Shown here: piece by piece, positions 1 to 8,271 of the stretch
How positions within the stretch are numbered: position 1 is the first letter of the stretch
Layout: each line of letters begins with the position of its first letter
Assembly (NCBI RefSeq): GCF_900230225.1
Contig: NZ_OCNH01000002.1
Location: forward strand, 185,810-249,809
DNA from: Spirosoma fluviale
Lineage (GTDB): Bacteria > Bacteroidota > Bacteroidia > Cytophagales > Spirosomataceae
Direction: 5' to 3'
Length of the DNA stretch: 64,000 bases
Position numbers and translations under genes: made by a program
Notes under the pieces: generated by a model
Told to the model about the DNA's origin: nothing
What the model saw: only the letters and a program-made list of their open reading frames with translations
Database searches by the model: none

Positions 1-1772
1 TGGAAAAGCAGGTCAACCGTGGCCAGGACGGTGCCGGCATTGCCAACATCAAACTTGATGTACCCGCCGGGCACCGCTATATTAGCCGCTACCGCTCCGT
101 CGATCAACGACCCGTAACGGACATCTTCGAGAAGGTTAACAAGAAATTTCGTAAGGCGCTTAAAGGCAACAAGGACAAAGCCAAAGACGCTAAATGGCTT
201 CAGGAGAATATCGCCTTCACGGGCGAAGTCTGGATGGGTCACCTCCGCTACGGTACACACGGAGCTAACGAGATCGAAAATTGCCATCCCATGCTCCGGC
301 AAAGCAACTGGCGAAGCCGGAATCTGGTCGTGGCGGGTAACTTCAACATGACGAATGTTGAAGAACTGTTCAATAAGCTCGTTTCGCTGGGCCAGCATCC
401 GAAGGATAAGGTTGACACCGTAACGGTGATGGAAAAAATTGGTCACTTCCTGGATGAAGAAAACCAACGCGTATTCGAACGGTTCAAGGGCATTTACGAA
501 AACCCTGATCTGTCGGATATTATTGAAGATAACATCGATTTACAGCGTGTTCTGCACCGTTCCTGCCGTGATTTTGACGGTGGCTACGCTATGGTTGGAA
601 TGACTGGCTCCGGGGCGGCATTCGTAGCCCGCGATCCGGCCGGCATTCGTCCCGCCTATTACTATGCTGATGACGAAGTTGTTGTAGTCGCGTCCGAAAA
701 ACCGGCTATCAAAACGGCTTTCAACGTTGATTATAGTGCTATACAGGAAGTAAAACCCGGTCATGCGCTCATCGTCGATAAGTACGGCGAGTACATGGAG
801 CAGGAGTTCGTAAAACCCATTGAGAAGAAGTCATGCAGTTTTGAGCGAATCTACTTCTCGCGGGCTACCGATCCCGATATTTATAACGAACGCAAAACGC
901 TGGGAAAACTGCTTATTCCGCAGATTCTCGAAGAGATAGATTACGACCTCGAAAACACAGTCTTCTCCTACATACCGAACACTGCCGAAACCGCTTTTTT
1001 TGGCATGGTGGAAGGACTGGAGGATTATCTGGCCAAACAACGTAAGAAAGCCATCATGGACGGTATTCTTTTCGAAGAGGAGCTGGATCGGGTGCTTTCA
1101 TTCCGGCCACGGATTGAAAAACTGGTTGCCAAAGATGTAAAGCTACGCACCTTTATTGCCGACGACTCGCAGCGGGACGATATGGTATCGCATGTGTACG
1201 ATACGACTTTCGAGGTGATCAAGAAAGGCAAGGATAATGTGGTTGTGGTCGACGACTCTATTGTTCGGGGCACCACTCTCGAGAAAAGTATTCTGCGGAT
1301 GCTGGATCGACTCGGGCCTAAGAAAATCATCATTGTTTCCTCAGCTCCTCAGATTCGCTTTCCTGATTGCTACGGCATTGATATGTCGAAGTTCAAAGAG
1401 TTCATTGGTTTCCGGGCGGCACTTGAGCTACTTCGAGACCGTGGACAGGAGGATTTGCTGGAGGAAGTGTATGGCCAGTGTGTGGCCGCTATTGAATCGG
1501 GTAATGCCAGCAAGCAAAATTACGTTAAGGCCATTTTTGAGCCATTTACGCACGATGAATTGTCTCGTAAAGTAGCAGAAATCGTTACGCCTGCCGATCT
1601 GAAGGCTGAAGTTGCCGTTATTTATCAAACTGTCGAAAATCTTCACAAAGCCTGTCCGAATCATTCCGGCGACTGGTACTTTACCGGCGACTACCCAACT
1701 CCGGGTGGCAATAATGTTGTTAACAAGGCTTTTGTTAACTTCATGGAAGGGAAATTGGTAAGAGCCTACTAG
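1..1772 (+). CDS. purF: Amidophosphoribosyltransferase (glutamine PRPP amidotransferase), 5' end cut by the window
   Basis: This enzyme catalyses the first committed step of de novo purine synthesis, making phosphoribosylamine from PRPP and glutamine. The reading frame is open from base 3, so the gene begins outside the window; the first internal ATG (234) lies inside the glutamine amidotransferase domain (GHLRYGTHG) and is not the start. The N-terminal half is the class II amidotransferase domain (DFDGGYAMVGM, ARDPAGIRPAYYY). The C-terminal half is a type I phosphoribosyltransferase with the PRPP-binding loop VVVVDDSIVRGTT near base 1240. The N-terminal catalytic Cys is outside the window. 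A long hairpin follows the stop. purE and purM lie elsewhere in this window. The family assignment is firm. Confidence 0.93.
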   Translation, partial: EKQVNRGQDGAGIANIKLDVPAGHRYISRYRSVDQRPVTDIFEKVNKKFRKALKGNKDKAKDAKWLQENIAFTGEVWMGHLRYGTHGANEIENCHPMLRQSNWRSRNLVVAGNFNMTNVEELFNKLVSLGQHPKDKVDTVTVMEKIGHFLDEENQRVFERFKGIYENPDLSDIIEDNIDLQRVLHRSCRDFDGGYAMVGMTGSGAAFVARDPAGIRPAYYYADDEVVVVASEKPAIKTAFNVDYSAIQEVKPGHALIVDKYGEYMEQEFVKPIEKKSCSFERIYFSRATDPDIYNERKTLGKLLIPQILEEIDYDLENTVFSYIPNTAETAFFGMVEGLEDYLAKQRKKAIMDGILFEEELDRVLSFRPRIEKLVAKDVKLRTFIADDSQRDDMVSHVYDTTFEVIKKGKDNVVVVDDSIVRGTTLEKSILRMLDRLGPKKIIIVSSAPQIRFPDCYGIDMSKFKEFIGFRAALELLRDRGQEDLLEEVYGQCVAAIESGNASKQNYVKAIFEPFTHDELSRKVAEIVTPADLKAEVAVIYQTVENLHKACPNHSGDWYFTGDYPTPGGNNVVNKAFVNFMEGKLVRAY

Positions 1773-1786
1773 GTTTTAGTTATAAG

Positions 1787-1855
1787 GTGAAGTGGGTGTA
1801 GTAAGTGAAAGCAGGTTATAGCCTATAACCCTTTCACTTACTACACCCACTTCAC
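1787..1855. terminator. Long inverted repeat between convergent genes, probable bidirectional terminator
   Basis: Bases 1787-1810 and 1832-1855 are perfect 24-bp inverted copies. An inner 7-bp stem (1814-1820 with 1824-1830) closes on a 3-nt loop. It lies between the stops of purF (+) and the PAP2 gene (-). No long T tract follows, so the terminator role is inferred from position and stem stability. Confidence 0.6.
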
Positions 1856-1866
1856 TTTAGAGCCAT

Positions 1867-3282
1867 TTACTTTTGCCAGGCCAGTGCATTCACATTGGCC
1901 CCAATTTTCTTGCCTTCTGTCAAGCCTGTCTCGTTGTCCTGTTTTGTATGGATATTTCCATAGAAACGAGAATCGGCCGATTCCTGAGCTGCCTGCGTAA
2001 ACGAGGTAAATGACCGCGCCTTAAACTCAACATTCCGGGTGGCATCTTTTACGCGGCTAACGTGCGAATTATCAACAAACGCAAAGTTTTCCCCATACAA
2101 AGCCGTTAACACAGTAGCTGCCGATGACGACTGAGTGGCGTGCCCGGATGGATAGCCGGGAAAAGGTGGCGCTGGCCAGAAGGGAATCCAGTTTGGGTCG
2201 ATAGCCAGTCTAACGTACGTGTAAGGACGCATGTTATTGTAGGTGTACTTACAACGCCAGCAGAGTGTAAAGGCATCGGCAACGGCAATTCCTGTGCGTG
2301 CAAAAGTTTCAACCGCTTTCGCGAGATTAGCTTTGTCAGCTAATGCGGCAATCCGGGCAATGTTGTATGAGTGACCGGGAGGGGTAAACGTTTCAGCCGG
2401 GTTATCAGCCCACCAGACAGCAATTTCTTTTTCGGTCTGGGTCAGGCTTTTTGACTTGTTATAGACATCCATGTACTGGCCAAAGGTTGCCGATTTTGTA
2501 TCTGTTGAGTACGGAAGGGGTTTAGGCATGGGCAGCTCATTATTGGCTTTCACGAACGTTCTGTTTTGACCCCAATAAGGTTGCATGGGTATCTTCTGCC
2601 CATTTTCGGTAGGCTGCCAAAGACCGGCACCTGTTGGCACACTGTAGCTGGCAGGAAAGTTTCGGCCATAGCCAGCGTCGCCCCCGTCGGACTTGGACCA
2701 GTCGAAAATTGCGCTAGCAATTTTCTTTCCAAACTCAATTGAACGTTGGTTAACTGTTTCGTCGGTGTCTTTAAATGCTGCTTGTAGTGCTGTTTCCAAA
2801 GAATCCAGAGTGGTCTTGTTGGCCGCACTTGTTGTTGGATAAAGGTTTCGGAGAATGGTTGCTTCGGCCGCGTTAGCACTTAACGCCCAGTTGTAAACTT
2901 TACCTGATTCTGCTTGTGGTAACGCAGTAAGTCCCTGAAGCTGGCCCACGAGTGATCTCCGGATTGTGACGCCTGGCACGACTGCTTCATAAAGAGTTAG
3001 ACCAGCGTAACCATAGGCTCTGGCGGCCACTGGAGGGGTAAATCCGGCGGTTGTTTTCGTCAGTTTCAGTTGCAGAGCCGCCCATTGTGTGGCTACGTCA
3101 CCCGTATATAAATCGGCCGTTTTGCCTAGTGGCATCAAGGGTTCCGGGTCTGTTGGCTGTACCCGGCAGGACTGTAATAGAAGTAAGACTATCAGGCTGA
3201 GCAGTAGACCCCACTGGTTATTTTTAAGTGCGATTGGGTAATAAAAGTCCCTGCTTTGGGAAGAGTAGAAAGAAGAAATCAT
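1867..3282 (-). CDS. Vanadium-dependent haloperoxidase-like PAP2 family lipoprotein
   Basis: A 471-aa acid phosphatase/vanadium haloperoxidase-fold protein. The three phosphate/vanadate-binding motifs are visible: KYTYNNMRP (K-x6-RP), PGYPSGHATQ (PSGH), and SRFYGNIHTKQD (SR-x5-H-x3-D). A hydrophobic segment ending LLLLLQSC at about residues 27-39 is a lipobox, so export and lipid anchoring are expected. The sequence before it (MISSFYSSQSRDF) is long for a signal peptide, so a shorter start is possible, but no good later Met precedes the hydrophobic core. Sequence alone cannot tell whether it is a phosphatase or a haloperoxidase. It is transcribed convergently with purF. Confidence 0.85.
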   Translation of the reverse strand: MISSFYSSQSRDFYYPIALKNNQWGLLLSLIVLLLLQSCRVQPTDPEPLMPLGKTADLYTGDVATQWAALQLKLTKTTAGFTPPVAARAYGYAGLTLYEAVVPGVTIRRSLVGQLQGLTALPQAESGKVYNWALSANAAEATILRNLYPTTSAANKTTLDSLETALQAAFKDTDETVNQRSIEFGKKIASAIFDWSKSDGGDAGYGRNFPASYSVPTGAGLWQPTENGQKIPMQPYWGQNRTFVKANNELPMPKPLPYSTDTKSATFGQYMDVYNKSKSLTQTEKEIAVWWADNPAETFTPPGHSYNIARIAALADKANLAKAVETFARTGIAVADAFTLCWRCKYTYNNMRPYTYVRLAIDPNWIPFWPAPPFPGYPSGHATQSSSAATVLTALYGENFAFVDNSHVSRVKDATRNVEFKARSFTSFTQAAQESADSRFYGNIHTKQDNETGLTEGKKIGANVNALAWQK

Positions 3283-3455
3283 AAATTCTTACGGCATAAG
3301 ATGTACTACCAAATAATATGAGTCTGAGTCTCAATCAGAAATTAGCAAAAATGTTGCCAGATAGCTTAGTACGCTGACTTATCCCGGTGAGCCACGTAGA
3401 CGAAAACTTAACTTTCGACGTACCTTTGATTAATAGACTAATCCATATTTATTCA

Positions 3456-5555
3456 ATGCGTATCCCTGAAGAAACCGTCGAACGAATTCGCCAATCAGCC
3501 GACATTCTGGAGGTAATAAATGATTTCGTGTCGCTTAAGAAACGGGGTAGCAACTACATTGCCTGCTGCCCATTTCATAATGAGAAAACGCCGTCATTCA
3601 ACGTTAACCCAACGCGGCAGATCTACAAATGCTTTGGTTGTGGGAAAGCGGGGGACTCCGTTCGTTTCATCATGGATATTGAAAATATCGGGTACGGCGA
3701 AGCCTTACGCTATCTGGCCAAGAAGTACGGTATTGAAATTGAAGAACAGGAGCAGACTCCTGAAGACCTGCTGCGGCAAAACGAACGTGAAAGTCTGTTG
3801 ATCGTTCTAAATTTTGCCAAAACGTTTTTTCAGGAAACGCTCAAAACAACCGACGAAGGGAAAAGCATTGGTCTGAGTTATTTCCGGGAGCGTGGCTTTA
3901 CAAACCCTACCATGGATGCCTTTGAACTGGGCTATACACTTGACCAGTGGGATGCGCTGCTGAAAGAAGGGTTACGCCGTGGCTATAGCCGGGATTTGCT
4001 TGAGAAAGCGGGTCTTATTCTAGTAAAGGAGGGTGCGACCGGGGGCGATAATAAAGTGTTTGACCGCTTCAGAGGGCGAGTTATGTTCCCGATCCATAAC
4101 GTGTCGGGGCGGGTGATTGCCTTTGGGGCGAGGATTCTGAAAACCGATAAGAACCAACCAAAATACCTTAACTCGCCGGAAACGACGGTTTATCACAAAA
4201 GCCAGGTTCTGTATGGTATTTATCAGGCAAAACAGGCTATTCGGCAGGAGGATGTCTGTTACCTGACAGAAGGCTATACGGATGTGATCTCGCTTCACCA
4301 GGCTGGTATTAGAAACGTGGTCGCTTCGTCGGGAACCTCACTGACAACCGACCAAATTCGTCTGATTTCCCGCTTCACACCGAACGTTACTATTTTATAC
4401 GATGGAGATGCGGCTGGTATCAAAGCGGCTCTGCGCGGGCTGGATATGGTGCTGGAGGAAGGATTAAACCTTAAACTTTTGCTCTTACCCGATGGGGAAG
4501 ATCCAGATAGTTACGTGCATAAAATTGGTGCCGATGCCTTTAAGGCCTACATTCGGGAGCATTCTCAGGATTTTATCGACTTCAAAGCCAGTCGGTGGCT
4601 CACGGAAGCAGGCGACAATCCACTTAAACGGGCTGAAGGTATCTCTGATGTTTGTGTGAGTATTACCAAGATTCCGGATGCGCTTAAACGCCAGACGCTG
4701 TCTCAACGAGTAGCGCAGGTCTTTCACGTCAGCGAACAATCGGTCATATCCGAGATAAACCGACTGCTACGGAAGCAGCACGATCAAAGCAAAAAGGATT
4801 CCGAGCGCCAGCAGCGAACAGGCGATTCATCTGGCCGAAAGCCAGCAATGAGCCCCGGATCAGTACCCTCGGGTGAGCCTTCTCTCGATGACATAAATTC
4901 GTTGCTGGATGGCTTTACTCCCGAGCACCCCGATATGGATTTTCCGGCTGAAGCTGTTGCACCGGGTAAATTCTTCACGGACGAGCGCACAAAAGGCGTC
5001 AGAGCACCGTTATCTTATCAGGAGGAGGAATGTGTACGGTTGCTGATTAACTACGGCGTACGCGAACTGGAGCCAGGTATAACGCTGTGCCAATACGTGC
5101 TGAGTGAACTGCATGATATTGATTTTCAAACGTCTCCTTATGACCTTATTTTAACGCTCTTCAGGGAAGCGTACTCACGTGGGGATATCCTGACCGCCAG
5201 TAATTTTTTAAATCGTCGTTCTGAGGCATCAGAATGGCCGCGCGGTGCCGAAATACAAAATCAGGCAATTCACTTAACTACACCACGCTACGAGATCAGT
5301 GAAGGGTGGCTAAAGCACGAAATCTTCGTTCCGTCAGAAGAGGAGGTTGGGATTTTGGCCGATGCCGCTTACCGGAACATTCTACGTATTAAAAAACTAC
5401 TGGCCGAACAACGTATGGCTACCTTGCAACAACTGCTCCGGGAGTCGGGTAACAAATCTCCGGAAGAAGCCGATCAGTTATTAACCGAGTTTATGCATTT
5501 TAAACGGATAGATATCGAAATATCGAGCCTGCTCGGAACTGTTATTTCGGGATAA
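3456..5555 (+). CDS. dnaG: DNA primase DnaG
   Basis: This enzyme synthesises RNA primers at the replication fork. About 699 aa from ATG 3456. An in-frame GTG at 3387 would add 23 residues with no family resemblance, whereas MRIPEETVERIRQSADILEV is the usual DnaG N-terminus. The CHC2 zinc-binding domain is intact (CCPFHNEKTPSF, then YKCFGCGKAGD). The TOPRIM catalytic core shows LTEGYTDVISLHQAG and the acidic motif LYDGDAAGIKAAL. The C-terminal region after about residue 440 is variable and Ser/Gly-rich before a helical helicase-interacting tail. It stands alone, divergent from the PAP2 gene, with a terminator-like hairpin downstream. Very likely essential. Confidence 0.95.
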   Translation: MRIPEETVERIRQSADILEVINDFVSLKKRGSNYIACCPFHNEKTPSFNVNPTRQIYKCFGCGKAGDSVRFIMDIENIGYGEALRYLAKKYGIEIEEQEQTPEDLLRQNERESLLIVLNFAKTFFQETLKTTDEGKSIGLSYFRERGFTNPTMDAFELGYTLDQWDALLKEGLRRGYSRDLLEKAGLILVKEGATGGDNKVFDRFRGRVMFPIHNVSGRVIAFGARILKTDKNQPKYLNSPETTVYHKSQVLYGIYQAKQAIRQEDVCYLTEGYTDVISLHQAGIRNVVASSGTSLTTDQIRLISRFTPNVTILYDGDAAGIKAALRGLDMVLEEGLNLKLLLLPDGEDPDSYVHKIGADAFKAYIREHSQDFIDFKASRWLTEAGDNPLKRAEGISDVCVSITKIPDALKRQTLSQRVAQVFHVSEQSVISEINRLLRKQHDQSKKDSERQQRTGDSSGRKPAMSPGSVPSGEPSLDDINSLLDGFTPEHPDMDFPAEAVAPGKFFTDERTKGVRAPLSYQEEECVRLLINYGVRELEPGITLCQYVLSELHDIDFQTSPYDLILTLFREAYSRGDILTASNFLNRRSEASEWPRGAEIQNQAIHLTTPRYEISEGWLKHEIFVPSEEEVGILADAAYRNILRIKKLLAEQRMATLQQLLRESGNKSPEEADQLLTEFMHFKRIDIEISSLLGTVISG

Positions 5556-5562
5556 TGGTCAT

Positions 5563-5595
5563 AAAAAAAGGCCCCGACTTATAAAGCGGAGCCAA
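5563..5595 (-). terminator. Rho-independent terminator for the minus-strand gene at 5622
   Basis: Read on the minus strand, GGCTCCGC pairs with GTCGGGGCC across a short AT-rich loop and is followed by seven T residues. It lies just past the 127-aa gene and also sits after the dnaG stop, so it may work in both directions. Confidence 0.7.
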
Positions 5596-5621
5596 CCTTT
5601 ATCAATAGGGAGGGGTGAACA

Positions 5622-6005
5622 CTAAGCTTGAGCTACTGTAGAGACACCAAGTAACTCGGCATCAATTTTCCGATTCAATTCATCCAGCAAACTAGCGTGG
5701 GAGTGGAGTTGGCCTGACTTTGACAGTTGAGCCGACTTACCTGGTTTTGAACCGGACATATCCAGTAGTAAAGTCATCATAACATCGCCCATGTGCTGAC
5801 GTAGTTCGATGAGTCGATTTAAGCGAGCCCGGTTTGCTGGTGTATGCCGACGGCCCATTGCCTGTAATGTAGTAATGATTCGATCCAATTTAGCGAAGCG
5901 ATAATGAAATGCTTCCGTTGCCTGTGCCCACGCCAAAATGACTTTCTGGATCTCCTCTTCTGAGGCTTCGTAGCCAAACGATATTGCTGATTCTTCCTGA
6001 TTCAT
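5622..6005 (-). CDS. Hypothetical helical protein, 127 aa
   Basis: No family recognised. The chosen start (ATG at 6003-6005, MNQEESAISFGYEAS) discards an in-frame extension running through a large palindrome. The protein lacks a signal peptide or membrane segment and looks mostly alpha-helical (EEEIQKVILAWAQATEAFH, then RLNRLIELRQHMGDVMMTL). It has no Cys and no obvious catalytic motif. It is divergent from the LuxR-type regulator gene and followed by a clear terminator, so it is probably a monocistronic expressed gene. The function is unknown. Confidence 0.6.
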   Translation of the reverse strand: MNQEESAISFGYEASEEEIQKVILAWAQATEAFHYRFAKLDRIITTLQAMGRRHTPANRARLNRLIELRQHMGDVMMTLLLDMSGSKPGKSAQLSKSGQLHSHASLLDELNRKIDAELLGVSTVAQA

Positions 6006-6086
6006 CGCCCGATGGTCAAATATGTTTTTTGCAATTGGATAACCAAAAGTAGACCTGACTTTATGCTGAAAGCAAGCCGTTATGCG

Positions 6087-6168
6087 TGAAATCACCATTT
6101 TCCCGGACGAAATCACCCAAATAGTTTTATCTAATTGGTTGATTTCGTCCGGGAAAATGGTGATTTCA
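6087..6168. repeat. 29-bp perfect inverted repeat between divergent genes
   Basis: Arms 6087-6115 and 6140-6168 are exact reverse complements, separated by 24 nt whose ends (CCAA and TTGG) can extend the stem after one mismatch. It lies between a minus-strand hypothetical gene (start 6005) and a plus-strand LuxR-type gene (start 6235), where a terminator would not normally be placed. It could be a cruciform, a 5'-UTR hairpin for the regulator, or the remnant of a small mobile element. Confidence 0.75.
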
Positions 6169-6234
6169 AACATTGAGTGTTACAGAATAGTATGCAACTG
6201 TGTTACATTGATCCATCTATACGTGAAGAATGTC

Positions 6235-6930
6235 ATGAACCAATTCGTCAGTGATGAGGAGATCACTAAAAAATTCGCGATTCGCCGACGAGACTTTTCT
6301 ATTCTCGTTGCGCAATCAGAACAGTTTAATTGTGAAGTACTGAGTCAGCTTTTAAAAGAGCAAGGCTACAACGTGGTAGGCCGCGCTGTGGAGATGGAGG
6401 ATACACTCCAGCAAATTCGGGTTAAGCGCCCCCAATGCGTTATTCTGGAATCAGAGATTTCAGGGCAGCGTAGCTTCGATATCGTTGAGCAGATGCAGGA
6501 GTCGAATCAGCAGACTAAATTTATTTTATATACCCGCCATCCGGACCTGAAAGTAGTAGCCAATGCCATGAAGATTGGGTTCTTCGGCTTTTTGTACGCT
6601 ACAGATGGATTGGATGAATTGTATCGGTGTTTTCAAACAGTGAGTAACGGGGGGTGCTACTACAGCAATGGCTTTATGAACTTACTCAAAAACTTCGGTT
6701 TGGAAGTAATTTCTGATAGAACGCGTGATGAACTCAGCCGATTAACGCAACGGGAACGTGAAGTCTTACGAATGATTGCTAATGGTAGTACAGCCAGTGA
6801 GATTGCCGAGAAATTAAACATCAGCTATCGAACAGCTGTAAATCATAAAGCACACATCGCAAAAAAACTAGAACTAAACAGTTGTCGCCAGTTACCAAAG
6901 TACAGTATTGCTGTCAAAAACTATCTGTAA
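6235..6930 (+). CDS. LuxR/NarL-type response regulator with a degenerate receiver domain
   Basis: A 231-aa two-domain regulator. The start is MNQFVSDEEITKK at 6235; the longer frame from 6082 runs through the inverted repeat. The N-terminal domain has receiver-like alternation (FSILVAQSEQ, then QCVILESEISG), but the usual phospho-acceptor Asp position reads Glu (VILESE) and the conserved Lys region reads GFLYATDG. Phosphorylation is therefore doubtful. The C-terminal HTH is typical: LTQREREVLRMIANGSTASE then LNISYRTAVNHKAHIAKKL. Its 3' end overlaps the convergent LytTR gene by 17 bp. No histidine kinase is adjacent. The target genes are unknown. Confidence 0.82.
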   Translation: MNQFVSDEEITKKFAIRRRDFSILVAQSEQFNCEVLSQLLKEQGYNVVGRAVEMEDTLQQIRVKRPQCVILESEISGQRSFDIVEQMQESNQQTKFILYTRHPDLKVVANAMKIGFFGFLYATDGLDELYRCFQTVSNGGCYYSNGFMNLLKNFGLEVISDRTRDELSRLTQREREVLRMIANGSTASEIAEKLNISYRTAVNHKAHIAKKLELNSCRQLPKYSIAVKNYL

Positions 6931-7936
6931 ATGTAGTTTCTAAAGGGTCTTTGCTGGAAAGGGGACGCTGATTGTTTTGAAGCCACTCTCTGAACTCCTG
7001 CATTCGGGCTCGGGGAACAATTATATCGTGTCCCTCAAGGGTGTTGAGTCTGACGATGTACTTGCCATTTTCCCAGTAAGCGTAATTTAATACCGCCTGC
7101 CGGTTAACAATATAATCACGTTTGATACGAAAGAACTGAGTGGGGTCTAGTTCCGCTTCAAGGTCATTTAGTGTCTTACTGATCAAATATCGCCCTTTGG
7201 CTAACTCAGCGTAATAAAATCGCTCCTCAATAGTAAAGTAATAAACATCGTTAACCGGGAAATCTAATTCACCAATTGAATTTTTTCCTTTTAAATAAGA
7301 CAAGTATGGGGATGGAACAACTTGTTTAGGTGAAAAAGTGGCTGACAACGCCAGTGCTTCCTGAGCTACTTTGGCCGCTTCGGCCTCGGCTGCTTCAAGG
7401 GCTTCACGACGCTGTTTCAGATAATCCTGGAGCAGAGATATGTTAAGGGCTATATATCCCACCAGGAGAATTGGAAACAAATAGATAAAGTAGACCTTCC
7501 ATCGAAACGTATCGACTATATACTTCTCCCAATAACCACTTAGTGAATAATCAGGAAAAAATACCAGGAGATAACGTGTGGTTTGGGTAACTGGGTTAAA
7601 AATCCAGAAAGCGATCAACAAAACTGGCAGGAACTGTAGCTGGTAATTTCCAATAGACCGCCAGTCATTTTCAATACTCCTCAGGTTGAGCCAACGATGG
7701 AAGAGATTAACAAGGGTTATGGTAATAAAAAGAGTAACCAGCTCAGGAATAAAAAACGAGCGCAGTAACAGGCTTACATAATGCAAATAGCCACCGGCTT
7801 CCTGCACTTTGTATGCCTTTATGTTATACCCAATAGACCAGGATAGAGCTTCGATCAGTAATACGATGCTCAGCAAAATCAATACGCCATTGATTGGTTT
7901 TCTTAGGAAGCCCCGCGTTAATTGAATTTCCTTCAT
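6914..7936 (-). CDS. Membrane-anchored LytTR-family transcriptional regulator
   Basis: A 340-aa protein with about four predicted N-terminal membrane segments (near residues 17-36, 52-78, 100-118 and 145-165). An Ala/Glu-rich coiled-coil linker (about 170-195) follows, then a C-terminal LytTR DNA-binding domain (about 220-325: VYYFTIEERFYYAEL, FFRIKRDYIVNRQAVLNYAY). This direct membrane-to-DNA layout lacks a receiver domain and is common in Bacteroidota. It may sense a membrane or extracellular signal. It is divergent from the peptide/acyltransferase pair starting at 8095, which makes that pair a plausible target (inference). The 3' end overlaps the LuxR-type gene. Confidence 0.85.
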   Translation of the reverse strand: MKEIQLTRGFLRKPINGVLILLSIVLLIEALSWSIGYNIKAYKVQEAGGYLHYVSLLLRSFFIPELVTLFITITLVNLFHRWLNLRSIENDWRSIGNYQLQFLPVLLIAFWIFNPVTQTTRYLLVFFPDYSLSGYWEKYIVDTFRWKVYFIYLFPILLVGYIALNISLLQDYLKQRREALEAAEAEAAKVAQEALALSATFSPKQVVPSPYLSYLKGKNSIGELDFPVNDVYYFTIEERFYYAELAKGRYLISKTLNDLEAELDPTQFFRIKRDYIVNRQAVLNYAYWENGKYIVRLNTLEGHDIIVPRARMQEFREWLQNNQRPLSSKDPLETTFTDSF

Positions 7937-8018
7937 GCTGTCTCCTTATTCAAAACTCCTACTAAGATAGTGGTAATAATTAACTAATTCCAAGCGCTAA
8001 TTCGGACATTTTTCACCA

Positions 8019-8049
8019 TTGATGACCCTTGATTAAGCCGGTAGCTTTG
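8019..8049 (+). promoter_or_regulatory. Candidate Bacteroidota-type promoter for the peptide-acyltransferase pair
   Basis: A perfect -7 element TAGCTTTG (consensus TAnnTTTG) at 8042-8049 is preceded, 20 nt upstream, by ATTG at 8018-8021 as a possible -33 element. Transcription would start about 40 nt before the 54-aa peptide ATG. This is a pattern match only. Confidence 0.5.
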
Positions 8050-8094
8050 TATCAACAAAAAGGAACTACAAACACAAGCCAATCAATAATCATC

Positions 8095-8259
8095 ATGAAA
8101 AAGCAATTCGCTATCAAACCAGCCCAAGTTGTAAAAGCAATCTCTAACTCAATTGCTAAGGCCGAATCAGCTAACGTTCTCAAATTCCTTGGCGACACTC
8201 CCCGTTGCTGCAGCGAATGGGATTTGGGGCCAAGTGGTAAAATAGTGGCCACCCGCTAA
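8095..8259 (+). CDS. Small 54-aa peptide, candidate modified-peptide precursor
   Basis: From ATG 8095 the product starts MKKQFAIKPAQVVKAISNSI and ends in a short region with adjacent cysteines (DTPRCCSEWDLGPSGKIVAT). The first half is lysine-rich, amphipathic and leader-like; the second half is short and Cys/Gly-containing. It lacks a signal peptide hydrophobic core. Twelve bases separate its stop from the acyltransferase-like gene, so the two are almost certainly co-transcribed. The arrangement resembles a ribosomal natural-product precursor with its modifying enzyme, but no known precursor family was recognised. The in-frame TTG at 8029 overlaps the -7 promoter region and is unlikely to be used. 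Confidence 0.6.
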   Translation: MKKQFAIKPAQVVKAISNSIAKAESANVLKFLGDTPRCCSEWDLGPSGKIVATR

Positions 8260-8271
8260 TCTGTATATGCC

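Noticed and set aside
3387..3455. GTG start for DNA primase
   Set aside because: The extra residues have no family resemblance, and ATG 3456 begins with the standard DnaG N-terminus.
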